Origin: Elysia crispata
Lineage: Eukaryota > Mollusca > Gastropoda > Plakobranchidae
NCBI GenBank assembly: GCA_033675545.1
Contig: JAWDGP010007346.1
Coordinates: 1 to 64,000 of the forward strand
Direction of reading: 5' to 3'
Length of the DNA: 64,000 nt
Shown: in pieces, positions 34,049 through 45,113 of the stretch
How the letters are laid out: every line of letters starts with the position of its first letter
How positions within the stretch are numbered: the stretch's first letter is position 1
Program-made: the position numbers and the translations under genes
Notes under the pieces: model-generated
The model's database searches: none
What the model was told of the DNA's origin: nothing
What the model saw: the letters and a program-made list of their open reading frames with translations, nothing else

Positions 34049-34348
34049 GTGTTGCGTGTTCGTTTAAATAGTTAGATCTAGGACTGAATTCGAAAGTGTT
34101 TGAGGAAATTAGTCTAATGCCGATGTCTTTGGATTAATACACGAGAAGTTTCGCTTGAGAGTCTTCTTTTTAACACTTCCAATTGTATATTGGAAAGCTT
34201 GACTGATTTGTTGTAATCGGCCACCAAATTTAACCAGAAAACACTTCCGCATCAGAATCTACGATTTAATCAAACAGGAGCATCAGAGTATGGGAGTGCC
34301 AACAGTTGTGCAGTTTGATTTGCAACTTCTCGTCTCTGACATCCTCAC

Positions 34349-34475
34349 CTGCACATTGAAAAGCTTGACTGATTTGTTGTAATCGGCCACCAAGATTAAT
34401 CTATTCGAGAGCAGTAAAATGTCTCTGATATCGGGTTGTGAACTTTCACCAGGACTCTTAGCACGGAAGTTTCTC
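34349..34475 (-). CDS. Propeller-blade exon, copy 1
   Basis: The 127-bp exon lies between CACACTCAAAG and CAG|GTGAGG. It encodes RNFRAKSPGESSQPDIRDIL then LLSNRLILVADYNKSVKLFN. The S/D-x-R-L-x-L-V-A-D-x-N-K-S-V-K-L-F pattern resembles one NHL/WD-type beta-propeller blade, as in TRIM-like proteins; this is a family guess from pattern only. Confidence 0.4.
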
Positions 34476-35250
34476 CTTTGAGTGTGGAAGAAGAGATTTT
34501 CATTAAACAATCAGACTCACTTGTCTAGTGGGTGCAGCCACAAGATGTTTAATTGTACCCGAATGAACAAGTCTTTAAAAAGCATGGTTTAAGAAAACGA
34601 CCGATAACGGTTATAACCATCACAAAAAAAAATTGGACTCGAACTAAAATGTCATGATAGATTTATGTTCATAGTCCATCATATTGGCAAAGTATAAATG
34701 AAGAAATTTACACATTTAAGCAGAGTTTGCATTGTAGAAGGATAAACATTTTTGCCTACTTCCCCAAAAATTAATGTAATACATTTTGTAGAAAATAAGG
34801 CGAAAACATCTTAAAAGGTAGAAAAAATAAAAACAAAACATATCACAAGTTGCACAGGGTTCAAATTACTCCAAGGGAAGGAAACAAACCAATGAAGGCT
34901 CTTAAAATGCCCCATTGACAAGATGTGTTGCCAACATCACACGCTTCCTCCCAGCAAAAAAAGATGTTTCGATGAGGGCGGCAGGGACCGTTGGCATTCT
35001 GAGATAACGGTGCATCGCAAGAATGCTTCAGGGTCCACATTATTTTTTTCCACAGCTCTGTCGTGGCTAAACATTAATTTTGGTTGCTATGCTTTCCTTG
35101 GAGTAAGCCTGTAAGAGGCCAAACTTTTTCTGAAAAGCAAAATAAAAAATGAAATTAATAATTCTTTTTCCAGTTTGAAACAAAAGTAAGCAATGAAAAG
35201 TAAATTTGAAAAATTTCTTCTGGACACAAAAGAATATAAATCCAATACAA

Positions 35251-35370
35251 AACCTTAGTCATGGTTATCTAAGTCGGTATAGAGGGTATTAAAATATGAA
35301 GGGCTTTAGCTGAAAAGACAAAACCGTAACACAGCCCCAGCCTGTGAATTCTTAGTCTCTGTAATGATAA
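35251..35370. repeat. Dispersed segment, copies at 52208 and 52660
   Basis: AACCTTAGTCATGG ... AAAATATGAAGGG(C) ... GAAAAGACAAAAC ... CAGCCTGTGAAT is shared with 52208-52285 (shorter) and 52660-52785. Same orientation at all three places. Confidence 0.7.
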
Positions 35371-35701
35371 AAAAAATAAAGAAAATAAACTACACGTATT
35401 GCTTTACCTGGGTAAGAGCACCTGTTTAGCGACCTCCCAGATTGTTGCCTTTCTTAGACTCAGTATCTTCCGCTCTCCTAAAAATAAATAAATTAATCAA
35501 AATTGATCGTAGACTTTAAAACATTTTTTCAACACCTACATTTAATTACCAAAAATACAAGACCAAGATCATGTTCGGCTTTAGTAAATTGGCGGGGCTT
35601 CAAATATTTGAGAAAAACTACTTCTTAGTTTGATACATTCCGGCTGCTGAATTAATCTGTGTACAGTTTCAATTGGATCTTCTCGTCTCTGACATTCTTA
35701 C

Positions 35702-35828
35702 CTGCACATTGAAAAGCTTGACTGATTTGTTGTTATCGGCCACCAGCATTAATCTTTCTGAGGTGAGTAAAATGTCTCTGATATGGGGTTTAGAACTTTC
35801 ATCAAGACACCTAGCACGGAAGTTTCTC
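35702..35828 (-). CDS. Propeller-blade exon, copy 2
   Basis: 127 bp with acceptor CACACTCAAAG and donor CAG|GTAAGA. It encodes ...PHIRDILLTSERLMLVADNN then KSVKLFNVQ. Same phase as copy 1. Confidence 0.4.
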
Positions 35829-36215
35829 CTTTGAGTGTGGAAGAAGAGAATTTCATTAAACATGGAGACTCACTTGTCCAATGGATGCAGACACATTAAA
35901 CTTAATGACCCATAATCTGAAAAAGACCACTTGTCACAATTTTTCTGTTTTAGCTGGATGCATGACAATTGTACAGTTAGCATCTTGCTGTAGATAAAGA
36001 GGATTTCATTAAATATAGATTCTATTGTCAGGTGGGTGCAGCCACATTAAGTTTATACTGGTAGATGCGAAGTTTGACTTGAAATTTTTACATACCGTGC
36101 ATGACATTCTCATCGTCACATTGAACATTGAATGACTCTTGTCTATCAGGTGTAGCCACATAGACGTGCAGATTGACTTTGAACTTGGTGTTATCATGTC
36201 TGGCATTTTCAGCAA

Positions 36216-36343
36216 CTGATTGAAAAGTTTGACTGATTTGTTGTAACCGGCCACCAGGACTAGACTATTCGAGAGCAGTGTGATGTCTTTGATATCGGGT
36301 TGAGAACTTTCATTAGGACACCTAGCACTAAAGTGTCTCCTTT
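36216..36343 (-). pseudogene. Propeller-blade exon, copy 3, donor lost
   Basis: It is similar to the other copies, but the 3-prime edge reads TTTTCAATCAGTTGCTG without a GT donor, so it is unlikely to splice normally. Confidence 0.35.
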
Positions 36344-36444
36344 GAGTTGGAAAAAAAGAATTTCATTAAACACAAACTCATTTATCTAGCGGGTGCAGCG
36401 ACATTAAGCTTAATGACTCTCTTGTGTATTGAGCAAAGCCATAG

Positions 36445-36744
36445 TTAGGTTAGTAACTCTTTTTGTCTATCGGGTGCAGCCATATTAAGTTTACTGAATG
36501 TATTATTTAGATGGTCCAAAAGCATTTTTACTTTGCAAGCCTTAACTACAAGAAGTGGGTTCTTTGTGCATGCTTGTTTTTGTCTAACCATGTCTTCAGG
36601 AAAAGCTTTGTAAACTTCTGCAGTTATTAATCTGTGGCAATGGTTACCTACAAAAAATCTCCTATGGTATGCTTGTGGTGTAATTCCATATTTATTCAGA
36701 ATTTGATCAATTGAATCCACAAAGTTTAGGTCGTGAATAACCAT
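36445..36744 (-). pseudogene. Unrecognised protein fragment, duplicated at 52.4 kb
   Basis: This 99-codon frame contains SIDQILNKYGITPQAYHRRF, FVGNHCHRLITAEVYKAFPE and DMVRQKQACTKNPLLVVKAC. A copy at 52342-52620 preserves VYKAFPEDMVRQKQACTKN-like text with a stop and frameshifts. The composition (conserved His, Cys and aromatic residues) is that of real protein rather than a chance ORF. It lies in the same orientation as the propeller exons and ends in KLNMAAPDRQ, the sequence encoded by the local minisatellite. Function not known. Confidence 0.45.
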
Positions 36745-36839
36745 TAAGTGACGGTAGGGCAGGGCAAATTAACAATATTGTTGTTGGATGTCAACCCGTC
36801 TGTGTGGATAATGCTGCCAGGCTTACCTCTTTCTTGAAG

Positions 36840-37122
36840 GTGTTGTAGTAGAATTCAACGAGAGTCTCATTGCAAAACCCAAGAACAAAGTTGGGCGGGT
36901 AGTGGAGCAGAGATTGTTTTTTGGTGGTGTTTGTCCTACTACTGGCCGGGGATTCATACAACTCATCTAAGACAAAACCGCAGCAACTTTGCTACTTGAG
37001 TTGTAGGAATCCTCGGCCAGAAGCTGGGCGAACCCCACCAAAATTCCATCTCTGCTCCACTACCCGCCCAACGTTTTTCTTGGGTTTTGCAATGAGACTC
37101 TCGTTGAATTCTGCTACAACAC
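36840..37122. repeat. Imperfect ~125-bp inverted repeat (hairpin)
   Basis: 36840-36964 (GTGTTGTAGTAGAATTCAAC ... ) is mirrored by 36997-37122 ( ... GTTGAATTCTGCTACAACAC) with a ~32-bp loop. The arms share TCATTGCAAAACCCAAGAA and GGGCGGGTAGTGGAGCAGAG. It could be a fold-back MITE. 37123-38032 beyond it shows no gene. Confidence 0.85.
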
Positions 37123-38032
37123 GTGGCCCGCCTACTCTGTACTGGTTGTTTGCCAGGTGGTGGTAACAATCACAAATATCTCAAAAATATGAAAAAAAAC
37201 CACTGTATTGTGATTTTCTCGCATATCTCTGTTAGATCACTACTGTTTATGAAGATTTTAAACGCCCACAGATATAAAACCTGAACCAGAGTGGGTAGTT
37301 TCAAGTTAGTTCCTTCCCAAAATGAACCTCTGTGTAAACTGATTTTGAAACCTTTGTGGGTAGGACACATAAAAACACCTCTTCTTTACCAAGTCTTACT
37401 AGGGTCATCAATCTATCATACGTTTTACAATTTTTAATAGTAGCAATTACGGGTTGCACTCATTTTGTAAAACAAATAGCACTTTCTTTGTCTCTAATAA
37501 TAATATGCTGAGCCAACTGACGCAGAGCCATCAAATGTGCTAAATTGAAAGTTAAAAGTAGAACGTACAATCTTATAAAAACAACAGAAAACTCCTCCTG
37601 ATATAGATCTAAATATTTCACGAAAAGTGCAGAACTTTTCCAAAGACAGAAGTGCACAAAAAATTCAACCACACGCTTTTTATATAATTTACAGAAATAA
37701 GTTCCAACTTTTAAAAGATTTGTACAACACAAATTCGACTTAAAAAATATCATAATGCTAAATTGTGACGCTTTCAAGGTGATCTAGACTGAAAAAAAAC
37801 CCAAAGTAGAAACTAACTGTCTTGTAAACATCTTGTTTCTCACTCAGACTCGCCTCTAATATATATTGCAAAAACTTACCTGACTACTTGGCATTGTGGT
37901 GCGAAGAGTATCCAATCAGAAATTATTCCGCTTCAGAATCCATGATGTAAACAAACAGGAGCTAGCATCGGAGTGCCAACAGATGTGCAGTTTGATAGAT
38001 CATTTGGAACTTCTCGTCTCTGACATCCTCAC

Positions 38033-38156
38033 CTGCACATTGAAAAGTTTGACTGATTTGTTATTGGTCACCAGGATTAAACTATTCGAGAGCAGAGTAA
38101 TGTCCCTGATATCAGGTTGAGTACTTTTGTCAAGACACCCTGCACTGAAGTCCTTT
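38033..38156 (-). pseudogene. Propeller-blade exon, copy 4
   Basis: The donor CAG|GTGAGG is kept. A 3-bp loss (TTGTTATTGGTCACC) and a changed 5-prime edge (CACAAAG then AAAGGACTT) distinguish it from the others. Confidence 0.35.
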
Positions 38157-38325
38157 CTTTGTGTATGGAAGAGGGGGATTTCTTTTAACAGAGACTCACT
38201 TGTCTATCGGGTGCAGCCACATCAAGCTTAGCGACTCTCTTGTCTACCGGGTGAAGCTAAATTAAGTTTAAGATGCACAGTTTAACTTGAAACTTGGAGT
38301 TATCGTGTCTGACCGATATTCTCAC

Positions 38326-38450
38326 GTACACATTGAAAAGCCTGACTGATTTGTTGTTATCGGCCACCAGCATAAATCTATCTGAGATGAGTAAAATGTC
38401 CCTGATATCGGGTCGAGAACTTTTCACCAGGACACCCAGCACTGAAGTGT
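38326..38450 (-). CDS. Propeller-blade exon, copy 5
   Basis: It encodes DTSVLGVLVKSSRPDIRDIL and LISDRFMLVADNNKSVRLFN. The donor is changed to TAC|GTGAGA, weaker than CAG|GT, as in copy 7. Confidence 0.38.
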
Positions 38451-39011
38451 CTTTTTTGAGTGTGGAAGAAGAGGATGTCATTGAACATAGAGATTCACTT
38501 GTCCAGTGGGTGCAACCAAATTAACCTTAATGACTCTCTTGTCTATTGGGTGCAGCCGCATTAAGTTTTTTGGCACCCTGGTCTAATGGGTGCAGCCACA
38601 TAAAGCTTAATGGCTCTCTTGTTTATTGAGTGCAGCCTCATTAAGGTTAGTGTGGAAGAAGAGGATGTCATTGAACATAGAGATTCACTTGTCCAGTGGG
38701 TGCAACCAAATTAACCTTAGTGACTCTCTTGTCTGTTGAGTGCAGCCGCATTAAGGTTATTGACACCCTGGTCTATTGGGCGCAGCCACATTAAGCTTAA
38801 TGACACCCTGGTCTATTGGTGCAGCCACATTAAGCTTAGTGACTCTTGTTTATTGGGCGCAACCTCATTAAGGTTAGTGACACATTTGTCTATCGAGTGC
38901 AGCCACATCAAGCTTAGTGGTTATCTTGTCTATCGAGTGAAGCTAAATTAAGTTTAAGATGCACAGTTAAACTTGGAACTTGGAGTTATCGTGTCTGACT
39001 GATATTCTTAC

Positions 39012-39139
39012 CTGCACATTGAAAAGCTTGACTGATTTGTTGTTATCGGCCACCAGCAGTAATCTATCTGAGATGACTAAAATGTCTCTGATATCGGGTC
39101 GAGAACTTTTCGCCAGGATACTCAGCACTGAAGTGTCTC
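39012..39139 (-). CDS. Propeller-blade exon, copy 6
   Basis: 128 bp, one base longer than copies 1-2. Acceptor TACATTCAAAG, donor CAG|GTAAGA. It encodes DTSVLSILAKSSRPDIRDIL and VISDRLLLVADNNKSVKLFN. Confidence 0.4.
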
Positions 39140-39548
39140 CTTTGAATGTATAAAAAAAGGATCTCATTAACCATAGAGATTCACTTGTCCATTGGATTCA
39201 ACCTCATTAACCTTAGTGACTCTCTTGTCTATTGGGTGAAGCCGCATTAAGCTTATTGGCAGCCTGGTCTATTGGGCGCAGCCACATTAAGCTTAAAGAC
39301 ACCCTGGTCTATTGGGCGCAGCCACATTAAGCGTAATGACACCCTGGTCTATTGGGTGCAGCCACATTAAGCTTAGTAACTCTCTCGTTTATTGGGTGCA
39401 GCCTCATTAAGGTTCGTGACACATTTGTCTATCGAGTGCAGCCACATCAAGCTTAGTGACTCTTGTCTATCGGGTGAAGCCAAATTGAGTTTAAGATGCA
39501 CAGTTTGACTTGGAACTTGGAGTTATCGTGTCTGACCGATATTCTCAC

Positions 39549-39676
39549 GTACACATTGAAAAGCCTGACTGATTTGTTGTTATCGGCCACTAGCAGTAAT
39601 CTATCTGAGATGAGTAAAATGTCTCTGATATCGGATCGAGAACGTTTCGCCAGGACACTTAGCACTGAAGTGTCTC
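39549..39676 (-). CDS. Propeller-blade exon, copy 7
   Basis: 128 bp. Acceptor CACATTCAAAG, donor TAC|GTGAGA. It encodes DTSVLSVLAKRSRSDIRDIL and LISDRLLLVADNNKSVRLFN. Its flanks are nearly the same as copy 5, suggesting block duplication. Confidence 0.4.
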
Positions 39677-40405
39677 CTTTGAATGTGGAAGAAGAGGATC
39701 TCATTAAACATAGAGACTCACTTGTCCATTGGATGCAACCACATTAACCTTAGTGACTCTCTTGTCTATTGGGTGCAGGCGCATTAAGCTTATTGGCACC
39801 CTGGTCTATTGGGTGCAGCCACATTAAGCTTAATGACACCCTGGTTTATTGTGTGCAGGCACTGTAAGCTTAATGACACCCTGGTATCGGGTGCAGCCTC
39901 ATTAAGGTTAGTGACACATTTGTCTATTGGGTGCAGCCGCATTAAGCTTATTGGCACCCTGGTCTATTGGATGCAGCCACATTGAGCTTAATAACACCCT
40001 GGTCTATTGGGTGCAGCCACATTAAGCTTAGTGACTCTCTTGTTTATTGGGTTTTGCCTCATTAAGGTTGGTGACACATTTGTCTATCGAGTGCAGGCAC
40101 ATCAAGCTTAGTGACTCTCTTGTCTATTGGGTGCAGCCGCATTAAGCTTATTGGCACCCTGATGTATTGGGTGCAGCCACATTAAGCTTAATGACACCCT
40201 GGTCTATTAGGTGTAGCCACATTAAGCTTAGTGATTCTCTTGTTTATTGGGCTCAGCCTCATTAAGGTTAGTGACATATTTGTCTATCGGGTGCAGCCAT
40301 ATCAAGCTTAGTGACTCTCTTGTCTATCGGGTGAAGCCAAATTAAGTTTAAGATGTATAGTTTAACTTGGAACTTGGAGTTATCGTGTCTGACTGACATT
40401 CTCAC

Positions 40406-40533
40406 CTGCACATTGAAAAGCCTGACTAATTTGTTGTTATCGGCCACTAGCAGTAATCTTTCTGAGATGAGTAAAATGTCTCTGATATCGGGTCGAAAAC
40501 TTTTCGCCAGGACACCCAGCACTCAAGTGTCTC
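40406..40533 (-). CDS. Propeller-blade exon, copy 8
   Basis: 128 bp. Acceptor CACATTCAAAG, donor CAG|GTGAGA. It encodes LGVLAKSFRPDIRDILLISE then RLLLVADNNKLVRLFNVQ. Confidence 0.4.
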
Positions 40534-40720
40534 CTTTGAATGTGGAAGAAGAGGATCTCATTAAACATAGAGACTCACTTGTCCATTGGATCCAACCACA
40601 TTAACCTTAATGACTCTCTTGTCTATTGGTGCAGCCGCATTAAGCTTATTGGCAGCCTGATCTATTGGGTGCAGCCACATTAAGCTTAATGACACCCTGG
40701 TTTATTGGGTGCAGCCACCT

Positions 40721-41259
40721 TAAGTCAAATCAGTTTGATAAATATAAAAGTTCTGTGAGTGGTCGTTCTCGAGTGAAAGGTTTGTGACTTACTTTCAAGA
40801 TGGTTGAAAAAATGGAGGGAAATCAACCCCTGTAAGGTAGGCTATGAAAGCTTTATTTTCAAATTGCTGACTGAAAAGCAACTGATAAACAAAGGCTCTG
40901 ATTGGTCAGTTTTCAGACAAGCTTGGGGCCTATTGCTCCACTAGACCAATAATGAGATATAGAGAGATTTATTAGAGGTATCATGACAGTGGTGCCCATT
41001 ACCCCATGGTGCTTAATACCCCGCTCTGCCCTATACATTGTGTCATCATTCAAATTATTTACTCCATGCATAGTATATAAAATTAGTGACATAGAAATAA
41101 TATTTATAAATATAAGGAAATTCATGATACGTATGATTTGAAAAACTTTCAGTTGTACAACTGAGTACATGCACATGTATACATACATGTATAAAGTTTC
41201 AAACAATAATTTCAAAAGATGAAAATAAACGTGGCTGGTAATGACAAATATTTTGACAA

Positions 41260-41302
<43 letters not shown>

Positions 41303-41788
41303 ACAGACTTGAGGCGAGATAATAGTTCTGATTTTTTTTACACAAGCACTTCTGCTTATCGTTCAGATAGGCGGCATCTTTGAGGATATTACATAAATAT
41401 TTAAAATCTCTTCATTTTGAGTTTGATTAAAAATAACAGCGCAATTTAATTTTACGAGATAAAATTCACATAGATAAATACAATAATAGATAAAGCGTTA
41501 ATTTCTTTTACTAGTCCTTCTTATGCTCACCAGGAAGTAGCAACACATTAAGGCTTTTCTGTATTTATAATAAAGCAAAAAATTGAAATGTATTAAAAGA
41601 AAATTCCACGTTCTTTATATATTTATGTATCAAATAAACTGTAATACGAAGATTACCCAAGACATTTCTCTACTTCATTTTAGTTTGTGTTTTTCCCAGA
41701 GTACTGTTACTGCTAACAGCCTTTCTTAAGGAATGTGGCTGTTTCGCCTTTTTACGCACAGGTAGCATAGACGGTCCATCTGAAACAG
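40721..41788. other. No gene seen; (TA)n at 41266-41295
   Basis: AT-rich sequence up to the Harbinger TSD. It has a 30-bp TA tract and no convincing ORF or RNA gene. Confidence 0.6.
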
Positions 41789-41967
41789 TAAGGGCGCGTT
41801 TCCACCAAAACAGAAACGACTCGACCCGGACCGTTTTTAGTCGGTTCGTTTCCGTTTTGTGTTTCCACCTACCAAACTCCAAACCAGAAACGACCCGACC
41901 CGACTAGATCTGAGGCCTATACATATTTTCTTTCCAGTGTGTAGCTAGTTGCAGATAAGTGTGCAGT

Positions 41968-42281
41968 ATGATGGCGCATCCAACCAGCCACAAAGTCAGA
42001 AAGCTGGCTTTATTATGGCTTTGGTTGCGAAGAAGACGAAAAGAAAAAAGACAACATAGACACTGGATTCATCCTATTTTCAAATCTAGAAACACACGTG
42101 GTGAATTTCATCATTTATTTCGTGATGTCTCCCAAGATGATGAAAAGTTTAAAGAATACCTCAGAATGGAACAAACAACATTTGATCTTCTTCTCAGCCT
42201 ATGCAAATGCTCTTTGCAAAAGCAGAATACCAATTTTCGAGAAGCTATATCACCAAAAGAAAGACTTGTTGTGACACTAAG
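41968..42281 (+). CDS. Harbinger 1 DDE nuclease, exon 1
   Basis: This exon encodes the basic N-terminal part (LLWLWLRRRRKEKRQHRHWI; HPIFKSRNTRGEFHHLF; EYLRMEQTTFDLLLSL; FREAISPKERLVVTLR), typical of Harbinger nucleases. The donor AG|GTAAGT lies at 42282. Two adjacent Met codons (41968, 41971) match the start of the Harbinger 2 protein better than the upstream one at 41959. The exon-2 join completes Arg and continues YLATG, as in element 2. Confidence 0.82.
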
Positions 42282-42766
42282 GTAAGTTATTTGTATTTAT
42301 TTTACGACAAGGCAATCGTGCCACAAAATTATGATAGAAGACTAAACGATAATTAGTGAAATTTTTTTTTCACGATAAAAAGAACAATAGTGAAAAAATA
42401 CAATCATTTGTATATGGAAATAAAAAATGTGAGGAGTTCAAGTCAAATCAGGCAAAAGTCGATATTTTCTTATGAGCTATATTTTAATGTACATTGCGCG
42501 CTTAAAGAGGTCGAAAAAGAAAAAAAAACACTTTCCTCTAATGTAAAGCAATAGGAGTTCTTAATGTTTTTACAGGCTTTAACCTGAAAGTAGCATGGAC
42601 GACTTGTGCCTGGTTTGTTCTGGTTGTCTGACACATGATTAATTAATGTAGGAAATATGCAAAACAGTACATTTTTAACAATGAAAATCTTAAATCTTGA
42701 AAAAGAAGAAAACGGGGTGAAAATTGACATGAAATTACCAAAAGGTTTTATTTTTATCATCATCTA

Positions 42767-43443
42767 TTAGAAATCATGGGTGTCAGGATACTGACTGCCA
42801 CTCGCATATGTCATATAATCCTGATAGTAGCGAGAGGTGCTACTGTACTGGCTCTCCCGCTCTCCATGTCCCCTCGCAGCAGTGAAACGCCTCCTCACGG
42901 CCTGCAACAGGAGCTGCTGGACGCTGATGCGAAATTCTAACTTCTCCTCTCCTGATAAAGTTCTCACCATAGGGAGACAGCTGTTAAAGAATTGTTCATC
43001 TTCATCCACTTTGTCAGACTCTCTCACCACTTTAAGTAGCTCGGCTGCAACCTCATCTTCTGCTGGGGCTTTTCTTTTCACCAACCTGGTTGCTTTCTTG
43101 TCGCTGCCTGCTGAAGACGAGGGCGTCGGTGGTTGTGGGGATGGTGATGGTGAGGGCAACGAGGGCAACGGATGTTGTGATGAGGGTAGAGTGTGCTGTG
43201 TTGGTGAAGGCAGCGAGTGAATTTCTTGTGAATCATTCGACTCCTCTTGTGGCTCAATCGCCCTGAGACTAGATGTCATCTCCCTGCCTTTCATAAAGGG
43301 CAGCAAAAAGCTCAACCTTTCAAAAAAAAAAAAACCACTGTTTTTCTTGGAGGCCCCATCGCCCGATCGTTTATCTCCTTGTTCTTTCACAAGTCTTCGG
43401 AAGTAATCCCTTAGATTACCCCACCTCTTCTTAGCTTCATCCA
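42767..43443 (-). CDS. Harbinger 1 MADF protein, exon 2
   Basis: The acceptor TTTTCCACAG precedes VDEAKKRWGNLRDYFRRLVK, completing the MADF domain in phase, then FFFFERLSFLLPFM. A Pro/Ser-rich acidic linker follows, then a C-terminal BESS-like stretch (FFNSCLPMVRTLSGEEKLEF...RISVQQLLLQAV). The frame is open to 42767. An A-run at 43321-43332 encodes the odd FFFF. It lies in the intron of the DDE gene on the opposite strand, the normal nested layout for this family. Predicted role: DNA binding and nuclear import of the nuclease. Confidence 0.8.
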
Positions 43444-43535
43444 CTGTGGAAAATTTAAAGAAAAAAAGATTTATATACATGTAGCTTTTACATTTTTTGA
43501 CAATGCAAAATTCGTTTCAATTATTTCTTTTTCAG

Positions 43536-44445
43536 ATACCTTGCCACTGGGGTTTCCTTTCGATCACTCTCATTTTCCTTCAGACTGGGAGTTACAACCG
43601 TTCAGCGGATTGTTCGCGACACGTGTCAGATTCTTTGGCAAGTATTACAACCATATGAGATGCCTTCGCCTGACAAAAACCATTGGCAGCTCGTCGCCGA
43701 TACTTTTTACAAAAAGTGGCAGTTCCCAAACTGCATAGGTGCAATAGATGGAAAGCATGTTGAGATGAAAGCCCCAAGTTTATCAGGATCTTTGTACTGG
43801 AATTATAAGGGCTATCCATCCATCGTCTTCATCGCTGTTGTTGACGCATTTTCTAGATATACTGTCATTGAGGTTGGTGCCTATGGAAGTTCTAGTGATG
43901 GAGGCATTTTTCAAAACACGCGTTTTTATCAACAGCTCTCTGAAAACACACTGAACGTGCCTATGGACAACCCTATACCCGGCACAGACACAGTCATGCC
44001 GTATGTTTTTATAGGGGATGAGGCCTTTCCTTTAGAATACCACCTAATGAGGCCTTTTCCTAGAAGATCACTGACTGATGAGAAGAAAATCTTTAACTAC
44101 AGGTTGTCACGTGCACGAAGGTTAGTGGAGTGCGCCTTTGGAATTTCTGCCAACATGTGGCGTATTTTTCTCAAACCAATTGAAACGCAGCCTGATTTTG
44201 CCTGTGACATCATTAAATCAGTTTGTATTCTTCACAATTTTATACTGAACAATGAATCACACAGAATGAAGATTGTTGATTCTGAAGAATCTTGGACTTC
44301 ACCTACACAAAACATGGGCAGAGCAGAGACAGTTTTGAACAGAAGACCTTCAAACAAAGCCATGGAAGTGAGAGACAAGTTTACTACCTACTTTGTTTCC
44401 CCCACTGGTAGTGTGCCATGGCAAAACTCGTCTTGCTTTATTTAA
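43536..44445 (+). CDS. Harbinger 1 DDE nuclease, exon 2
   Basis: The acceptor TTTCTTTTTCAG precedes YLATGVSFRSLSFSFRLG. The DDE motifs are GAIDGKHVEMKAP (first Asp), VGAYGSSSDGGIFQ (second Asp) and SRARRLVECAFGI (Glu). GDEAFPL and FNYRLSRAR are also family signatures. The frame is open to the TAA after NSSCFI, with SPTGSVPWQ near the end as in element 2. The ~407-residue spliced product is normal length. It would catalyse cutting at the TIRs, working with the MADF partner on the opposite strand. No lesion seen, although the element carries an insertion. Confidence 0.9.
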
Positions 44446-44628
44446 ATTCGTCTTCCATGCTAAAATAGTGTTTATATTGATATTAAATTTAAACTACCTC
44501 ATTGAAATGACAAACCTTAAATGTGCTGCGTAAAATATTCATTTAACTAACTTTTTCCTCCAGTCGTTTAAAGAATTAGTTCTAAATAAGCATCGGTAGA
44601 AAAAGAGAGAGAAAAAAAAACTGAGAGG

Positions 44629-44631
<3 letters not shown>

Positions 44632-44670
<39 letters not shown>

Positions 44671-44687
44671 CAGACAGACAGACAGAC
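44632..44687. repeat. (GA)n and (GACA)n microsatellite
   Basis: GA tract 44632-44669 followed by four GACA units. It lies in the 3-prime flank of the DDE gene. 44690-45213 shows no gene. Confidence 0.9.
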
Positions 44688-45113
44688 TTTTTGAATAGGT
44701 ATAATGGTTTTACTGAACGCGACAGTGTGTACAAGCATACAAAAAAACATAATTTTTCCATAGGATGATTTTCTGACAATTTTGCATATTTAATTAGGCC
44801 CCATTTATCAAAATGTGAAATTAAACCCCTATAATTTTTTTTTTTTTGTAATTATTTAAATATAAATCTTTTAGGTTCACAGGATAAAGCATGCAAAGTA
44901 GTACTTGTGTGCCAAATTTGAAGCCAAACAATTTACAGTGCTGGTATGATGTTTCAAAAATATGCTATTTTTAGCCTGCGGCGGCCATTTTGAAAATCTA
45001 ATTTGCATAAATATTACATATTTCACATTTTTTCCTCTTATCTTAACAATAATGACCCCTACATGCCAAGAAATCCAACCACCAAACCCCCTATAAAAAA
45101 TTTGTTCTTATCA

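Larger units (their letters stand above)
34058..40720 (-). repeat. Tandemly duplicated propeller-type exon region
   Basis: At least eight copies of a ~127-bp exon (listed separately) plus a truncated one (about 34174-34238) lie in one orientation, separated by minisatellite and unique sequence. Most keep a 3-prime acceptor (TTCCACA(C/T)TCAAAG) and a donor (CAG|GTAAGA or GTGAGG/A). No other exon of a gene was recognised between them. 34476-35701 contains only a copy of a dispersed segment (35251-35370). Confidence 0.7.
38510..40720. repeat. ~40-bp minisatellite blocks
   Basis: The unit GACACCCTGGTCTATTGGGT ... GCAGCCACATTAAGCTTAAT (40 bp) repeats, with variants, at about 38520-38940, 39190-39480, 39730-40340 and 40600-40720. 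Relatives occur near 36380-36500 and 52320-52430. Read on minus, it encodes KLN(V/M)AAPDRQ-like peptides. Confidence 0.9.

Noticed and set aside
36921-37169. ORFs within the inverted repeat
   Set aside because: They arise from the hairpin arms; frames on both strands lack domain logic.
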